Origin: Paracoccaceae bacterium | GTDB taxonomy: Bacteria > Pseudomonadota > Alphaproteobacteria > Rhodobacterales > Rhodobacteraceae | Reading direction: 5' to 3' | Length of the DNA: 64,000 bases | Assembly (NCBI GenBank): GCA_030697175.1 | Contig: JAUYQR010000009.1 | Span: forward strand, 104,412 to 168,411 | Shown: positions 8,310 through 18,148 of the stretch, one piece after another | How positions within the stretch are numbered: position 1 is the stretch's first letter | Layout: every line of letters begins with the position of its first letter | Notes under the pieces: generated by a model | What the model was told of the DNA's origin: nothing | Seen by the model: the letters and a program-made list of their open reading frames with translations, nothing else | Databases searched by the model: none | Program-made: the position numbers and the translations under genes

Positions 8310-8639
8310 TCAGGGCGCGGTCTTGTCGTTCGCGCCGCTGCGGATCACCTCGATCTTGACCTTGGTGACAAAGGCCGCAAGCGCGCCGATCACGGCCAGA
8401 AGGGGCGCGGCAAGCACCACGGCACCGCCGGCGATGGCGCCGATCGTCAGCGGCAGTTCGACGATCAGATCGCCATCCGGTTCGGTGATCCGGATGCGTT
8501 TGACCTGCCCCTCGGCGGCGAGGCGTTTGACCGAGGCGACAAGCTGATCGCCCGCCACCTCGATCTCTTCGGTCCAGGTGCGTTTCTTGTGCGGTTCAGA
8601 TGCGGTTTTTGGTTCCTGAGTGGCGTTCTGATCGGTCAT
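8310..8639 (-). CDS. DUF4342 domain-containing protein
   Basis: A 109-residue protein. A polar N terminus of about 20 residues is followed by RTWTEEIEVAGDQLVASVK and an alternating strand segment (KRIRITEPDGDLIVELPL), then a hydrophobic stretch IGAIAGGAVVLAAPLLAVIGALAAFV near residues 68-92 that could span the membrane. This order is that of the DUF4342 family, whose function is unknown. ATG at 8639 is the only sensible start. It converges on parA and precedes no obvious partner. Confidence 0.75.
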   Translation of the reverse strand: MTDQNATQEPKTASEPHKKRTWTEEIEVAGDQLVASVKRLAAEGQVKRIRITEPDGDLIVELPLTIGAIAGGAVVLAAPLLAVIGALAAFVTKVKIEVIRSGANDKTAP

Positions 8640-8733
8640 GGCTGACCCTCCGGGTGGGGTGAAAGACTGAAGCCTGGCACAGATTCGCGCCAACCGCGTT
8701 GACGTAGATCATCAGGGCCGTCGGCGCGCGTGG

Positions 8734-8892
8734 TCAGATCCGGCCCGTCAGCACCAGGATCAGCAGGATAACCACAACCAGGCCAAGGCCGCCCGACGGG
8801 CCATAGCCCCACGACCGGGAATGGCCCCAGGTGGGCAGCACGCCGACAAGGGCGAGGATGAGGATAATGAGGAGGATCGTGCCAAGAGACAT
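8734..8892 (-). CDS. DUF3309 family small membrane protein
   Basis: A 52-residue protein. It starts MSLGTILLIILILALVGVLP, has a central WGHSRSWGYGPSGG turn, and ends with a second hydrophobic stretch LGLVVVILLILVLTGRI, giving two membrane segments joined by an aromatic/Gly hairpin. This is the layout of DUF3309, common in alphaproteobacteria and of unknown role, sometimes linked to general stress responses. A ribosome site (AAAGGCAACCC) precedes ATG 8892. Confidence 0.8.
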   Translation of the reverse strand: MSLGTILLIILILALVGVLPTWGHSRSWGYGPSGGLGLVVVILLILVLTGRI

Positions 8893-9010
8893 GGGTTGCC
8901 TTTCAAATGCGCCGGATCGGCGCTGATGTCAGGACAACGTGCAAGCGGGCAGTGGGGTTCCCCGAAGGGCGGGCACGCCCGGCAGGTGGAGCCGGGCGCC
9001 CGTCGCAGGA

Positions 9011-10666
9011 TCAGCGCGAGAAGCGCTTGTATTTCACACGCTTCGGTTCGATTGATTCCGGGCCGAGGCGGCGGACCTTGTCTTGTTCATACGCCTCGAA
9101 GTTGCCTTCGAACCATTCCACATGCGCGTCGCCTTCGAAGGCGAGGATGTGGGTGCAAAGCCGGTCGAGGAAGAAGCGGTCGTGGCTGATGATGATCGCG
9201 CAGCCGGCGAAATCCTCGATCGCGGCTTCCAGCGCCTGAAGGGTTTCGACGTCAAGGTCGTTGGTCGGTTCGTCGAGGAGGAGGACGTTGCCGCCCGAGC
9301 GCAGCAGTTTCGCCATGTGAACGCGGTTGCGCTCACCGCCAGAAAGGAGGCCGACCTTCTTCTGCTGGTCGGTGCCCTTGAAGTTGAACGCCCCTGCGTA
9401 GACGCGGGAGTTCATCTCCAGATCGCCAAGGTGGATGACTTCGGAGCCGCCGGAGATTTCCTCCCACGCGGTCTTGTTCGGGTCGAGCGCATCGCGCGAC
9501 TGGTCGACGTAGGCCAGTTGCACGGTATCTCCGAGGGTGATGGTGCCTTCGTCGGGCTGTTCGGCCCCGGTGATCATGCGGAAGAGGGTGGATTTGCCGG
9601 CACCGTTCGGGCCGATGACGCCGACAATGGCGCCCGGCGGGACGGTGAAGGTCAGATCCTCGATCAGAAGCTTGTCGCCCATGTGTTTCTTCAGGCCGAC
9701 GACCTCGATCACCTTGTTGCCGAGGCGTTCGCCGTTCGGGATGATGATCTGGGAAACCGAGGCGCGTTCGCGCACGGTCTGGCTGGCCATCTCGTTGTAT
9801 TTGGAAATACGGGCCTTGGATTTCGCCTGACGCGCCTTGGCACCGGCGCGGATCCATTCGAGTTCCTTTTCCAGCACCTTCTGCTTGGATTTGTCTTCGC
9901 GCGCTTCCTGCTGCATCCGCTTGGCTTTCTGTTCCAGCCAGGCCGAATAGTTGCCCTCGTAGGGGATGCCACGGCCCCGGTCGAGTTCGAGGATCCACGA
10001 GGTGATGTCGTCAAGGAAGTAGCGGTCGTGGGTCACGATCAGGATCGTGCCCTTGTAGTTGATCAGATGCTTTTGCAGCCAGGCGATGGATTCGGCGTCC
10101 AAGTGGTTGGTCGGTTCGTCCAGCAGCAGCATGTCGGGCTTTTCAAGCAGGAGCTTGCACAGCGCCACGCGGCGGCGTTCGCCGCCCGACAGGGTTTCGA
10201 CATCGGCATCATCGGGCGGGCAGCGCAGCGCGTCCATCGCGACGCCGACGGTGGCCTCAAGTTCCCACAGGTTTTCAGCGTCGATCTGGTCTTGCAGCCT
10301 GGCCATCTCGTCGGCCGTTTCGTCCGAGTAGTTCATCGCCAGTTCGTTGTAGCGTTCCAGGATCGCGGTCTGCTTGGCCACGCCCAGCATCACGTTGCCC
10401 TTCACGTCCAGCGTGGGGTCGAGGTGGGGTTCCTGCGCCAGGTAGCCGACCTTGGCCCCCTTGGCGGCCCAGGCCTCGCCTTTGAAATCGGTGTCCATGC
10501 CGGCCATGATGCGCAGCAGCGTGGACTTACCCGAGCCGTTGACCCCGACGACGCCGATCTTGACGCCAGGCAGAAAGTTCAGGTGGATGTTTTCAAAGCA
10601 TTTCTTGCCGCCCGGATAGGTCTTGGACACGCCTTCCATGTGGTAGACATACTGGTAGCTGGCCAT
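9011..10666 (-). CDS. ettA: Energy-dependent translational throttle protein EttA (ABC-F)
   Basis: A 551-residue ABC-F protein with two soluble ATPase domains and no membrane segments. Walker A motifs are GVNGSGKST (near residue 40) and GPNGAGKST (near 355), the signature motifs are LSGGERRRV and LSGGERNRV, and Walker B/LLLDEPTN occurs twice. A charged linker rich in Lys/Arg/Glu joins the halves, and an arm insertion lies in domain 1. Length and sequence match EttA, which binds the ribosomal E site and couples translation to the ATP/ADP ratio. ATG 10666 starts [19 protein letters not shown], the standard EttA N terminus. Confidence 0.93.
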   Translation of the reverse strand: MASYQYVYHMEGVSKTYPGGKKCFENIHLNFLPGVKIGVVGVNGSGKSTLLRIMAGMDTDFKGEAWAAKGAKVGYLAQEPHLDPTLDVKGNVMLGVAKQTAILERYNELAMNYSDETADEMARLQDQIDAENLWELEATVGVAMDALRCPPDDADVETLSGGERRRVALCKLLLEKPDMLLLDEPTNHLDAESIAWLQKHLINYKGTILIVTHDRYFLDDITSWILELDRGRGIPYEGNYSAWLEQKAKRMQQEAREDKSKQKVLEKELEWIRAGAKARQAKSKARISKYNEMASQTVRERASVSQIIIPNGERLGNKVIEVVGLKKHMGDKLLIEDLTFTVPPGAIVGVIGPNGAGKSTLFRMITGAEQPDEGTITLGDTVQLAYVDQSRDALDPNKTAWEEISGGSEVIHLGDLEMNSRVYAGAFNFKGTDQQKKVGLLSGGERNRVHMAKLLRSGGNVLLLDEPTNDLDVETLQALEAAIEDFAGCAIIISHDRFFLDRLCTHILAFEGDAHVEWFEGNFEAYEQDKVRRLGPESIEPKRVKYKRFSR

Positions 10667-10822
10667 GAAGGTATCTCCGCGCGGTTCGGGTTTGGCTGTC
10701 AGATAGGCGAAAGGGCCGCGAAGGGCAATCCGCGCGGTGGGATTTCGCTGTGGCGCGGGATTTGCGCCGGGGCCGCAGATTTGCGTTTCCGGCAGGCGGC
10801 GAAGTGCGTTAGCGATGCGGGA

Positions 10823-11419
10823 ATGAAGCAGGGATTTCCAGTTGCGACCAAAGGTATGGTCGTGGGCCTTCTGGGCGGGTCGTTCGACCCCGCGCATGAA
10901 GGGCACGCGCACATTACGCGCGAGGCGTTGAAGCGCGTAGCACTGGACCGGGTCTGGTGGCTGGTGACGCCGGGAAATCCATTGAAGCCGCGCCAGCCTG
11001 CGCCGATGGCCGACCGGCTGGCACGGGCGCGGGCGGTGATGCGTGACCCGAGGGTGGTGGTGACCGGGCTGGAGGAGGCGCTGGGCACCCGCACCACCGC
11101 CGATACCATCGACCGGCTGCGCGCGATCTATCCGGGGGTGCATTTCGTCTGGCTGATGGGGGCTGACAATCTGGTGCAGTTCCACAAGTGGGGCCGCTGG
11201 CGGGATATCCTGCGCAGCGTTCCGGTGGGCGTGCTGGCGCGACCGGGGTCCGGCGTTGCGGCGCGGCTGAGCGTGGCGGCGCGGGCGTTCAAGGTGCATC
11301 AGGTGGCGCGCGGCGAGGGCCTGGGCGACCGCAAGCCGCCGGTCTGGTGTTTCGTGAACCTGCCGTTGAACGCGGCCTCGTCCAGCGCGATCCGAGCCAA
11401 GGGCAAGTGGCGCAAGTGA
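10823..11419 (+). CDS. nadD: Nicotinate-nucleotide adenylyltransferase
   Basis: A 198-residue nucleotidyltransferase. The N terminus has [17 protein letters not shown] with the HxGH catalytic motif near residues 25-28, and the C-terminal half ends with [11 protein letters not shown], the conserved ISSTxIR-like motif of NadD. The enzyme adenylates nicotinate mononucleotide in NAD biosynthesis. The usual rsfS partner is not adjacent; the next gene is dacB. ATG at 10823 is chosen as the last ATG giving the family N terminus; it is divergent from ettA over 156 bases. Confidence 0.92.
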   Translation: MKQGFPVATKGMVVGLLGGSFDPAHEGHAHITREALKRVALDRVWWLVTPGNPLKPRQPAPMADRLARARAVMRDPRVVVTGLEEALGTRTTADTIDRLRAIYPGVHFVWLMGADNLVQFHKWGRWRDILRSVPVGVLARPGSGVAARLSVAARAFKVHQVARGEGLGDRKPPVWCFVNLPLNAASSSAIRAKGKWRK

Positions 11420-11509
11420 TGCGCCCGGTCGCGTGGACGTGAGGGGAGGGCGGCTGGTGGAATCGGCGGGGTTGGCCGACACTGGCCGGGTTTTGCGGGA
11501 GGCAGGGTC

Positions 11510-12982
11510 TTGATCACGCGGCGGGGCATGTTGGCGGGGCTGTTGGCCGGGGTGGCGTTGCCCGCCTTTGCCGAGGTCATCGAGCGGTCGCCCCGGCCAC
11601 GGTCGCGCGGCGATGCGGGCGCGCCGGTGCCATCGGCGCGCGGGCCGGTGGACAGCGCGGGGCTGATCGCGGCGGCCAAGCTGGGGGGAGCGGTCGCCTT
11701 CGTGCTGGCCGACGCCGCGACCGGTGAGGTGCTGGAGGCGCGCGAGCCGGATCGGGCCTTGCCGCCGGCCAGCGTGGCAAAGGCCGTCACCTCGCTTTTC
11801 GCGCTGGACCGGCTGGGACCGGGGTTCCGCTTTGCCACGCGGGTGCTGGCGACGGGGCCGGTGTCGGGCGGCACGGTGCAGGGTGATCTGGTGCTGGTCG
11901 GTGGCGGCGACCCGACCTTGCAGACCGACCAGTTGGGCGATTTGGCCGCGCGGTTGGCGAAGGCCGGCGTGAAGGGCGCGACGGGACGGTTCCTGTACTG
12001 GGACGGGGCCTTGCCGCGCATCGAGGGAATTGCGGCGGATCAGCCCGAGCATGTGGGCTACAATGCCGCGATTTCCGGGCTGAACCTGAACTTCAACCGG
12101 GTGCATTTCGAATGGAAGCGCGCCGGCAGCGACTGGCAGGTGGCCGTCGACGCGCGGGGCGAGCGGTTCGTGCCGGCGGTGGCAATGGTGCGGGTGGGCA
12201 TCGTCGGGCGGGACGCGCCCTTGTTTACCTATGGCAAGGGGCGGGTGGAAGAGTGGACGGTCGCCTCCTCGGCCCTGGGCAAGGGCGGCAGTCGCTGGCT
12301 GCCGGTGCGCGACCCGGGGCGCTATACGGCGGAGGTGTTTCGCACCCTGGCGCGGGCGCAGGGGATCACGCTGGCCGCGCCGGAGCCTTCAGGCACGCGG
12401 CCCGAGGGGCGCGAGGTGGGGCGGGTGGAGAGCGAACCGCTGAGCGAAGTGCTGCGCGAGATGCTGAAGTTTTCGACCAATCTGACGGCGGAGTGCGTGG
12501 GCCTGACCGCGTCGGGGCAGCAGTCGCTGGCTGCGTCGGCGCGGGCGATGGATGCCTGGGTCCGGGAGCGGTTCGGGGTGACGGTCAGTCTTGCCGACCA
12601 TTCGGGCTTGGGCGGTGCATCACGGGTCACGGCGGCGGGCATGGCCCGCATCATTGGGCAGGCGCACCGTGAGGGGCTGGGGTTGAAGCCCTTGCTGCGC
12701 GACGTGGGGATGAAGGACGACAAGGGCCGGGTGATCGAAGGGCATGCGGTGAAGGTGCTGGCGAAATCGGGCACGCTGAACTTCGTGTCGGGGCTGGCGG
12801 GGCATATCTCGCCCCCCGGTGGGCGGGAGTTGATCTTCGCGATCTTTACCGGCGATCCGGAGCGGCGTGACGCGGTGCCGGTGGCGCTGCGGGAGGAGCC
12901 GGAGGGCGGCAAGGCCTGGACCAAGCGGGCGCGGACCTTGCAGGGGCAGTTGGTAAACCGCTGGGCGGCGGCCTGGGGGTGA
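11510..12982 (+). CDS. dacB: D-alanyl-D-alanine carboxypeptidase/endopeptidase (PBP4 family)
   Basis: A 490-residue class C low-molecular-weight penicillin-binding protein of peptidase family S13. Active-site motifs are SVAK with nucleophile Ser88, STN at residues 322-324 and KSG at 419-421. The N terminus MITRRGMLAGLLAGVALPAFA is a signal peptide with a twin-arginine look. The enzyme trims or cleaves peptidoglycan cross-links in the periplasm. The start is a TTG at 11510 after a GGGAGGCAG ribosome site; an ATG at 11528 would lose the RR pair of the signal sequence. Confidence 0.9.
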   Translation: MITRRGMLAGLLAGVALPAFAEVIERSPRPRSRGDAGAPVPSARGPVDSAGLIAAAKLGGAVAFVLADAATGEVLEAREPDRALPPASVAKAVTSLFALDRLGPGFRFATRVLATGPVSGGTVQGDLVLVGGGDPTLQTDQLGDLAARLAKAGVKGATGRFLYWDGALPRIEGIAADQPEHVGYNAAISGLNLNFNRVHFEWKRAGSDWQVAVDARGERFVPAVAMVRVGIVGRDAPLFTYGKGRVEEWTVASSALGKGGSRWLPVRDPGRYTAEVFRTLARAQGITLAAPEPSGTRPEGREVGRVESEPLSEVLREMLKFSTNLTAECVGLTASGQQSLAASARAMDAWVRERFGVTVSLADHSGLGGASRVTAAGMARIIGQAHREGLGLKPLLRDVGMKDDKGRVIEGHAVKVLAKSGTLNFVSGLAGHISPPGGRELIFAIFTGDPERRDAVPVALREEPEGGKAWTKRARTLQGQLVNRWAAAWG

Positions 12983-13019
12983 AGCGCGGAGGCTGCGGCC
13001 CCCTTCGGAGGCGCGTCTC

Positions 13020-13439
13020 TTACACCACCATGTGCCGCACCCGCGCGCCCCATTCGATGGCGGCGGCATGCAGGCGGTCGACCTTCAACTCTTCGCGCAC
13101 CTCTTCCAGCATCCGCAGTTCGACCTGCGAATGGCGGCCATCGGCGGTGACGACGTCGCAGGCCAGCGCGTAGGCGGTTTCATAAAGATGTTCGGGAAGG
13201 GCTTCGCGAATGAGGCCGAAGAGGGCGTCGAGGCCGTCTTCCTCTTCGAAAAGGTCAAACACGATACGGCTGGTGCGCTGGATGCGGTCGGGGTCGTAGG
13301 TGGCGAAGATCGGCATGTGGTTGACCATGCGGGTGATCGCCACAAGCTCGGCCGTGCGCATGTTTTCGTCCGAGGCGGAGCAGGCCACCATGACGGCGAC
13401 GAGGGCATCCTGCGGGGACATCGGCGAGGTTTCGGACAT
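13020..13439 (-). CDS. TerB-like tellurite resistance family protein
   Basis: A 139-residue, mostly helical acidic protein. SPQDALVAVMVACSASDENMRTAELVAI and the later ACDVVTADGRHSQVELRMLEEV segment, an acidic helix-loop repeat of the TerB fold, are the family markers. TerB-like proteins bind divalent metal and are linked to stress and membrane functions, but stand-alone alphaproteobacterial members are uncharacterised. ATG 13439 is preceded by AAAAGGA. It is divergent from lysK over 99 bases. There is no ter operon nearby, so tellurite resistance should not be assumed. Confidence 0.75.
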   Translation of the reverse strand: MSETSPMSPQDALVAVMVACSASDENMRTAELVAITRMVNHMPIFATYDPDRIQRTSRIVFDLFEEEDGLDALFGLIREALPEHLYETAYALACDVVTADGRHSQVELRMLEEVREELKVDRLHAAAIEWGARVRHMVV

Positions 13440-13538
13440 CGGTAAAATCCTTTTGCGGCAGAGATTGTTGACGCGGCTTGGGGCGGGCAATACAGGACAG
13501 GCCTTGTGCGGGGCAAGGGGCCCCTGAGGGACAATGCG

Positions 13539-15119
13539 ATGTCAGCTTTGCGCGATGCGGCGATGAAGTCGAAGGCCTGGCCTTTTGAAGAAGCGCGCGC
13601 GCTGATGAAACGCTATGAGAAAAAGGCGCCGGAAAAGGGCTATGTGCTGTTCGAGACGGGATATGGACCGTCGGGCTTGCCGCATATCGGGACGTTCGGC
13701 GAGGTGGCGCGGACCACGATGATCCGCCGCGCGTTCGAGGTGATCAGCGACATTCCGACGCGGCTGATCTGCTTTTCCGACGACGTGGACGGGATGCGCA
13801 AGGTGCCGGAGAACGTGCCGCAGCAGGACATGCTGCGCCAGCACATGCAAAAGCCGCTGACCAGCGTGCCGGACCCTTATGGCGAGTATGAAAGTTTCGG
13901 GGCGCACAACAACGCGATGCTGCGGCGGTTTCTGGACACGTTCGGGTTCGAGTATGAGTTCATCTCGGCGACGGAGTTCTACAAGTCGGGCCGCTTCGAT
14001 GCGACGCTGCGGCTGTGCGCGGAACGCTATGACGCGATCATGGCGATCATGCTGGCGTCCTTGCGCGAAGAACGGCAGCAGACCTATTCCTGCTTTCTGC
14101 CGATCCACCCTGAGACCGGCCGCGTGATGTATGTGCCAATGAAGGAAGTGAACGCCGCCGACGGCACGATCACGTTTGATGATGAGACGGGCCGCGCGTG
14201 GACGCTGCCGGTGACGGGCGGGAATGTGAAGTTGCAGTGGAAGCCGGATTTCGGCGCGCGCTGGGCGGCGCTGGACGTGGACTTCGAGATGTACGGCAAG
14301 GACCACAGCACCAACACGCCGATCTATGACGGGATCTGTGAAGTGCTGGGGGGCCGCAAGCCGAACCACATGACCTATGAGCTTTTCCTCGACGATCAGG
14401 GGCAGAAGATTTCCAAGTCGAAGGGCAATGGCCTGACGATCGATGAATGGCTGACCTATGCGGCGACGGAGAGCCTGTCGTATTTCATGTACCAAAAGCC
14501 CAAGACCGCGAAACGGATGCATTTCGATGTGATCCCGCGGGCGGTGGATGAGTATCACCAGCAGTTGCGGGCCTTTCCGACGCAGGACGTGGAGGGGCAG
14601 GTCAACAACCCGGTCTGGCATATCCATGGGGGCAAGCCTCCGGCAAGCCACATGGTGGTGTCGTTCGGGATGCTGTTGAACCTGGCCAGCGTTTCGGGCG
14701 CGCGCGACGGAGCGACCTTGTGGAAGTTCATCCAGCGCTATGCGCCCGAGGCCTCGCCCGAGGGGAACCCGGATCTGGACGCGGCGGCGGGCTATGCGGT
14801 GCGCTATTTCACCGACCGGATCGCGCCGACGCGGGCGTTCCGACTGCCCACCGAGCAGGAGCGGGCGGCGATGGAAGACCTGCGCGCGCGGCTGGTCGCA
14901 TGGGACGGCGGTCTGGACGACGAGGCGCTGCAGTCGATGGTCTTTGCGGTGGGCAAGGCGCATGGGTTCGAGCCCTTGCGCGACTGGTTCAAGGCGCTTT
15001 ACGAGGTGCTTCTGGGGGCCAGCGACGGGCCGCGGTTTGGCGGCTTCGTAGCACTTTATGGCGTCGAGGAAAGCGTGGCGCTGATCGACAAGGGGCTTTC
15101 GGGCGCGTTGGCGGGGTAA
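13539..15119 (+). CDS. lysK: Lysyl-tRNA synthetase, class I
   Basis: A 526-residue class I aminoacyl-tRNA synthetase. The HIGH-type motif is PHIGT at residues 48-52 and the KMSKS-type motif is KISKS at 290-294. The [19 protein letters not shown] segment is diagnostic for class I LysRS, which charges tRNA-Lys in archaea and many alphaproteobacteria in place of the unrelated class II LysS. ATG at 13539 begins the protein conserved part; an ATG at 13506 in frame is poorly placed. No paralogue is in the window. Confidence 0.93.
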   Translation: MSALRDAAMKSKAWPFEEARALMKRYEKKAPEKGYVLFETGYGPSGLPHIGTFGEVARTTMIRRAFEVISDIPTRLICFSDDVDGMRKVPENVPQQDMLRQHMQKPLTSVPDPYGEYESFGAHNNAMLRRFLDTFGFEYEFISATEFYKSGRFDATLRLCAERYDAIMAIMLASLREERQQTYSCFLPIHPETGRVMYVPMKEVNAADGTITFDDETGRAWTLPVTGGNVKLQWKPDFGARWAALDVDFEMYGKDHSTNTPIYDGICEVLGGRKPNHMTYELFLDDQGQKISKSKGNGLTIDEWLTYAATESLSYFMYQKPKTAKRMHFDVIPRAVDEYHQQLRAFPTQDVEGQVNNPVWHIHGGKPPASHMVVSFGMLLNLASVSGARDGATLWKFIQRYAPEASPEGNPDLDAAAGYAVRYFTDRIAPTRAFRLPTEQERAAMEDLRARLVAWDGGLDDEALQSMVFAVGKAHGFEPLRDWFKALYEVLLGASDGPRFGGFVALYGVEESVALIDKGLSGALAG

Positions 15120-15196
15120 GCGGGCAGAAAACTTTGACGTGGCGTCAGCCCGGCCTACTGTCCTGTGCGGGGACGTATCTTCCGGGAGCCACGCCA

Positions 15197-15598
15197 ATGC
15201 GCATTGGTCTTTTTGCACTTCTGACAGCGATGCATTTCGCCCTGCCTGCCGCCGCGCAGGAAAAGCCGATCCAGGACACGATCCAGAACCAGTTGAACGC
15301 GTTTCAGGCGGACGATTTCGCCACGGCCTTCACCTTTGCCAGCCCGAACATCAAGGGCATCTTCGGCACGCCGGAGAACTTTGGCGCGATGGTCAGCGAA
15401 GGCTATCCGATGGTCCACCGCCCCTCTGCCGTGACGATGCTTGACCTGCGAGAGGTTGCGGGCAACCTGTGGCAGCGGGTGATGATCACCGACGAGGCGG
15501 GCAAGACGCATCTGCTGGATTACCAGATGGTCGAGACGCCGGACGGCTGGCAGATCAACGGCGTGCAGGTGCTGCGCGCGCCGGATGTGGGGGCCTGA
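15197..15598 (+). CDS. DUF4864 domain-containing secreted protein
   Basis: A 133-residue protein with signal peptide MRIGLFALLTAMHFALPAAAQ (cleavage after AAA near residue 20). The mature part contains IQNQLNAFQADDFATAFTFAS followed by a NTF2-like alternation of helix and strands (MVHRPSAV, LWQRVMITD, YQMVETPDGWQINGV), matching DUF4864. The function is unknown; the protein is predicted periplasmic. ATG 15197 follows a CCGGGAG ribosome site. It lies 77 bases after lysK and could be co-transcribed. Confidence 0.8.
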   Translation: MRIGLFALLTAMHFALPAAAQEKPIQDTIQNQLNAFQADDFATAFTFASPNIKGIFGTPENFGAMVSEGYPMVHRPSAVTMLDLREVAGNLWQRVMITDEAGKTHLLDYQMVETPDGWQINGVQVLRAPDVGA

Positions 15599-15621
15599 GC
15601 GCCAGCCCCCCCCCACCCCGG

Positions 15622-15644
15622 CCCTCCCCCACGAGGGGGGAGGG
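15622..15644 (+). terminator. C/G-rich hairpin after the DUF4864 gene
   Basis: CCCTCCCCC and GGGGGAGGG form a perfect 9-bp stem, preceded by a run of about eleven C residues. The element sits 24 bases after the stop codon. C-tract/G-tract elements of this type are common dispersed hairpins in Rhodobacteraceae genomes. It is likely a transcript-end or 3'-stabilising structure; a U-tract is missing. Confidence 0.45.
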
Positions 15645-15812
15645 AGGCGCACGGGGCCGCTGTTGCGCGGCGCTGCCCGATGGCGCGCGGTGACCTGAGG
15701 TCTGGTTAAGCCCGACTTGCTACCCCTTTGCCACATGGCGTGCGGACCTTGGGGCGAACCTCCCCGTCCGTTTCGCCCGTGGCATGGCGCAAGCGAGGCG
15801 AGGGAATTTCAG

Positions 15813-18101
15813 ATGAACAAGGCAATCACCGACGGGCTGGTCCTGATGCCGCCGACGTTTTCGGCAGGCCTCAACCTGTGGTCGCGCGGCGACGGCACGC
15901 CGGGATCGGGGTCGTATCAGGGGCAGGCCAATGCAGCACTGGTGACCAACGATCAGGATTTCGCGGGCTGTCTGGAAGTGCAGAAGGTCGACGCGGTGCA
16001 GAAGGTGCGGTCCTTTGCGCAGACGCCGATGCAGCCGGGCCTGTATCTGCGCGTCACGGCGCGGGTGAAGGCGGTGTCGGGCAACCTGCCGTCGGTCAGG
16101 ATCGCGGCCTGGGCGGGCGATGCAGGCGGGGCGAATGTCGTTGCGGCACCGCAGACCGGGCCCGCGGTGCCGCTGACCAGCTATGGCGAGGTGGTGACGA
16201 TTTCCGCGATCATCGCCCCCGCGGCACGGCAGGGCGTGGATCTGGCCTGGGGGTCGGTGCCGGTTTACGGGCATTTCGGCATTGATCTGACCGGGGCCAA
16301 CGGCGGCGTCGTGCGGATCGACGATCTGGTGGTCGAGGATGCGACCGACGTGTTCCTGCGCAAGATGATGGATTGGGTCGACGTGCGCGATTACGGCGCG
16401 CTGGGCAACGGCACGACAAACGACGCGGCGGCCTTTGCGGCGGCGGATGCCGATGCCGACGGGCGCGCCATTCTGGTGCCGGAAGGCGTGTTCCGCCTGA
16501 CCAGCGACGTGGCGATCAGCAATCGCATCCGGTTCGAGGGCACGCTGTCGATGCCCGCGAACCGCCGCCTGACGCTGACACGGAACTTCGATCTTGATAC
16601 CTACGCATCGGCCTTCGGGTCGGAGCTGGAGGGCTTCCGGCGCGCGTTGCAGGCGCTGTTCTACTTCAACGACCACAACACGCTGGACCTGTCGGGCCGC
16701 CGGGTCGACCTGACCGGGCCTCTGGACGTGGCGACGATTGCGGGGCTGACGAGTTTCACCTCGCGTCGGGTATTGCGCAATGGCGCACTGAATGCGCTGC
16801 CGGGGCCGGGCTGGGCCACCGACACCGTCACCTCGGTTGCGACCTATGCGCCGGCCTCGCCGGTCACGCTGACCGGGGTTGCGAACGTGGCCAACATTCC
16901 GGTGGGGGCGCTGGTCGAAGGCACCGGGGTGGGGCGCGAGGTCTATGTCCGATCAAAGAACGTCGGCGCCGGGACGGTGCAGTTGAGCCAACCCCTGTGG
17001 GGCGCGGCCGGCACCCGGACCTACACTTTCAAGCGGTTCAAATACATGCTGGATTTCGGCGGCTTCGAGCTGTTGTCGCGGTTCGAGATCGAGGATGTGG
17101 AGTTCAACGCGCTGGGCCTGTGTTCCTGCGTGCTGCTGCCGGTGACGGGCCTGACCTTCCGGTTCATGTCGAACACCTTCAACCGGCCTTTGGACCGGGG
17201 GATCAGCTCCACCGGCACCGGTTGTCAGGGCATGTTCATCGACATGTGTCAGTTCCTGTCGAACGAAAGCGCGCTGCCAGCGCAGACCCGGACCTCGATT
17301 GCGGTGAACGTGAACGGCAACGACACCAAGATCCGCAACAACCGCGTGGTGCGGTTCGCGCATTTCGCGGTGATGAACGGCACCGGCCACATGGTGTTCG
17401 ACAACCACTTCTTCCAGGGCGATGACGAGGCGGTGGGCGTGCGCCGGGCGGGCCTGATCTTCACGCAGACCAACGTGTCGACGGTGGTGTCGGGCAACTA
17501 CGTCGACAACTGCTTCATCGAGTGGGGCAACGAACATGACGCCGCCCCGGAGTGGAACGGCGAGTTTTCCTTCGGCGGGCTGAACGTGGTGGGCAACATC
17601 TTCATCGCGTCGAACGTGACGACGGCGTTCCGGTTCGTGGTGGTGAAGCCTTACGGGCCGGGGCATTACCTGAACGGCTTTTCGATGGTGTCGAACAGTT
17701 TCAGGGTGGTCAGCGCCACGACAGCGCGGGTCGAGATGGTGGATACCACGCTGGCAAGCCTGGATTTCGCCAAGTCGTTCAACGTGCGGGTGGAGGGCAA
17801 CAGCTTCAACAACGTGACGCAGCAGGTGATGAACCCGGTGGTGGTGACGCATACGCAGAACACCGCGGCCGATACCTGGAACGTGGGGGCGGGCGGGTTC
17901 ATCCCGTTCGACGCGCGCACAAGGATGGTCGAGGCGGTGATGCCCGAGGGGCCGATCATCAACGCGGCGAGTGCGGTGCGCTATGTGCAGCCGAATGCGA
18001 CGGTGGGCACCGGGGCCGGGGGCAACGAGGTGCAGTTGCGCTGGGGCGAGGCGTTGCGCGGCAAGGTGGTGGTTCGGATGCGGATGGATTTGCCGGGGTG
18101 A
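15813..18101 (+). CDS. Right-handed beta-helix protein (pectate lyase superfamily/GH28-related)
   Basis: A 762-residue protein. An N-terminal jelly-roll-like region (about residues 1-180) is followed by WVDVRDYGALGNGTTNDAAAF near residue 190, the entry motif of the Pectate_lyase_3 domain, and then by many short beta coils of the type VRVEGNSFNN and TKIRNNRVV with the asparagine ladders of parallel beta helices up to about residue 700. The closest known families are GH28-related exopolysaccharide lyases and phage tailspikes. No signal peptide is visible at ATG 15813 (ribosome site GAGGG), so export, if any, needs another route. The role may be polysaccharide cleavage or binding; the substrate is unknown. 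Confidence 0.75.
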   Translation: MNKAITDGLVLMPPTFSAGLNLWSRGDGTPGSGSYQGQANAALVTNDQDFAGCLEVQKVDAVQKVRSFAQTPMQPGLYLRVTARVKAVSGNLPSVRIAAWAGDAGGANVVAAPQTGPAVPLTSYGEVVTISAIIAPAARQGVDLAWGSVPVYGHFGIDLTGANGGVVRIDDLVVEDATDVFLRKMMDWVDVRDYGALGNGTTNDAAAFAAADADADGRAILVPEGVFRLTSDVAISNRIRFEGTLSMPANRRLTLTRNFDLDTYASAFGSELEGFRRALQALFYFNDHNTLDLSGRRVDLTGPLDVATIAGLTSFTSRRVLRNGALNALPGPGWATDTVTSVATYAPASPVTLTGVANVANIPVGALVEGTGVGREVYVRSKNVGAGTVQLSQPLWGAAGTRTYTFKRFKYMLDFGGFELLSRFEIEDVEFNALGLCSCVLLPVTGLTFRFMSNTFNRPLDRGISSTGTGCQGMFIDMCQFLSNESALPAQTRTSIAVNVNGNDTKIRNNRVVRFAHFAVMNGTGHMVFDNHFFQGDDEAVGVRRAGLIFTQTNVSTVVSGNYVDNCFIEWGNEHDAAPEWNGEFSFGGLNVVGNIFIASNVTTAFRFVVVKPYGPGHYLNGFSMVSNSFRVVSATTARVEMVDTTLASLDFAKSFNVRVEGNSFNNVTQQVMNPVVVTHTQNTAADTWNVGAGGFIPFDARTRMVEAVMPEGPIINAASAVRYVQPNATVGTGAGGNEVQLRWGEALRGKVVVRMRMDLPG

Positions 18102-18126
18102 CGGTGGATCGCACCAAGGCGGATCG

Positions 18127-18144
18127 GGCGGCCTTCGGGCCGCC
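18127..18144. terminator. Hairpin with TTCG tetraloop between convergent genes
   Basis: GGCGGCC-TTCG-GGCCGCC is a perfect 7-bp stem closed by a stable UUCG tetraloop. It lies 25 bases after the beta-helix gene and directly at the end of the HugZ-like gene coming from the other strand. Confidence 0.55.
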
Positions 18145-18148
18145 AGAT

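Noticed and set aside
9083..10822. N-terminal extension of nadD antisense to ettA
   Set aside because: The frame is open upstream only because it is the mirror of ettA. The NadD fold begins at the ATG at 10823.
10667..12106. Long N-terminal extension of ettA
   Set aside because: The extra residues are antisense to nadD and dacB and have no EttA counterpart. The standard EttA N terminus starts at 10666.
13020..13439. Tellurite-resistance locus
   Set aside because: Only a lone TerB-like gene is present. TerC, TerD and other ter genes are missing, so the resistance phenotype is not supported.
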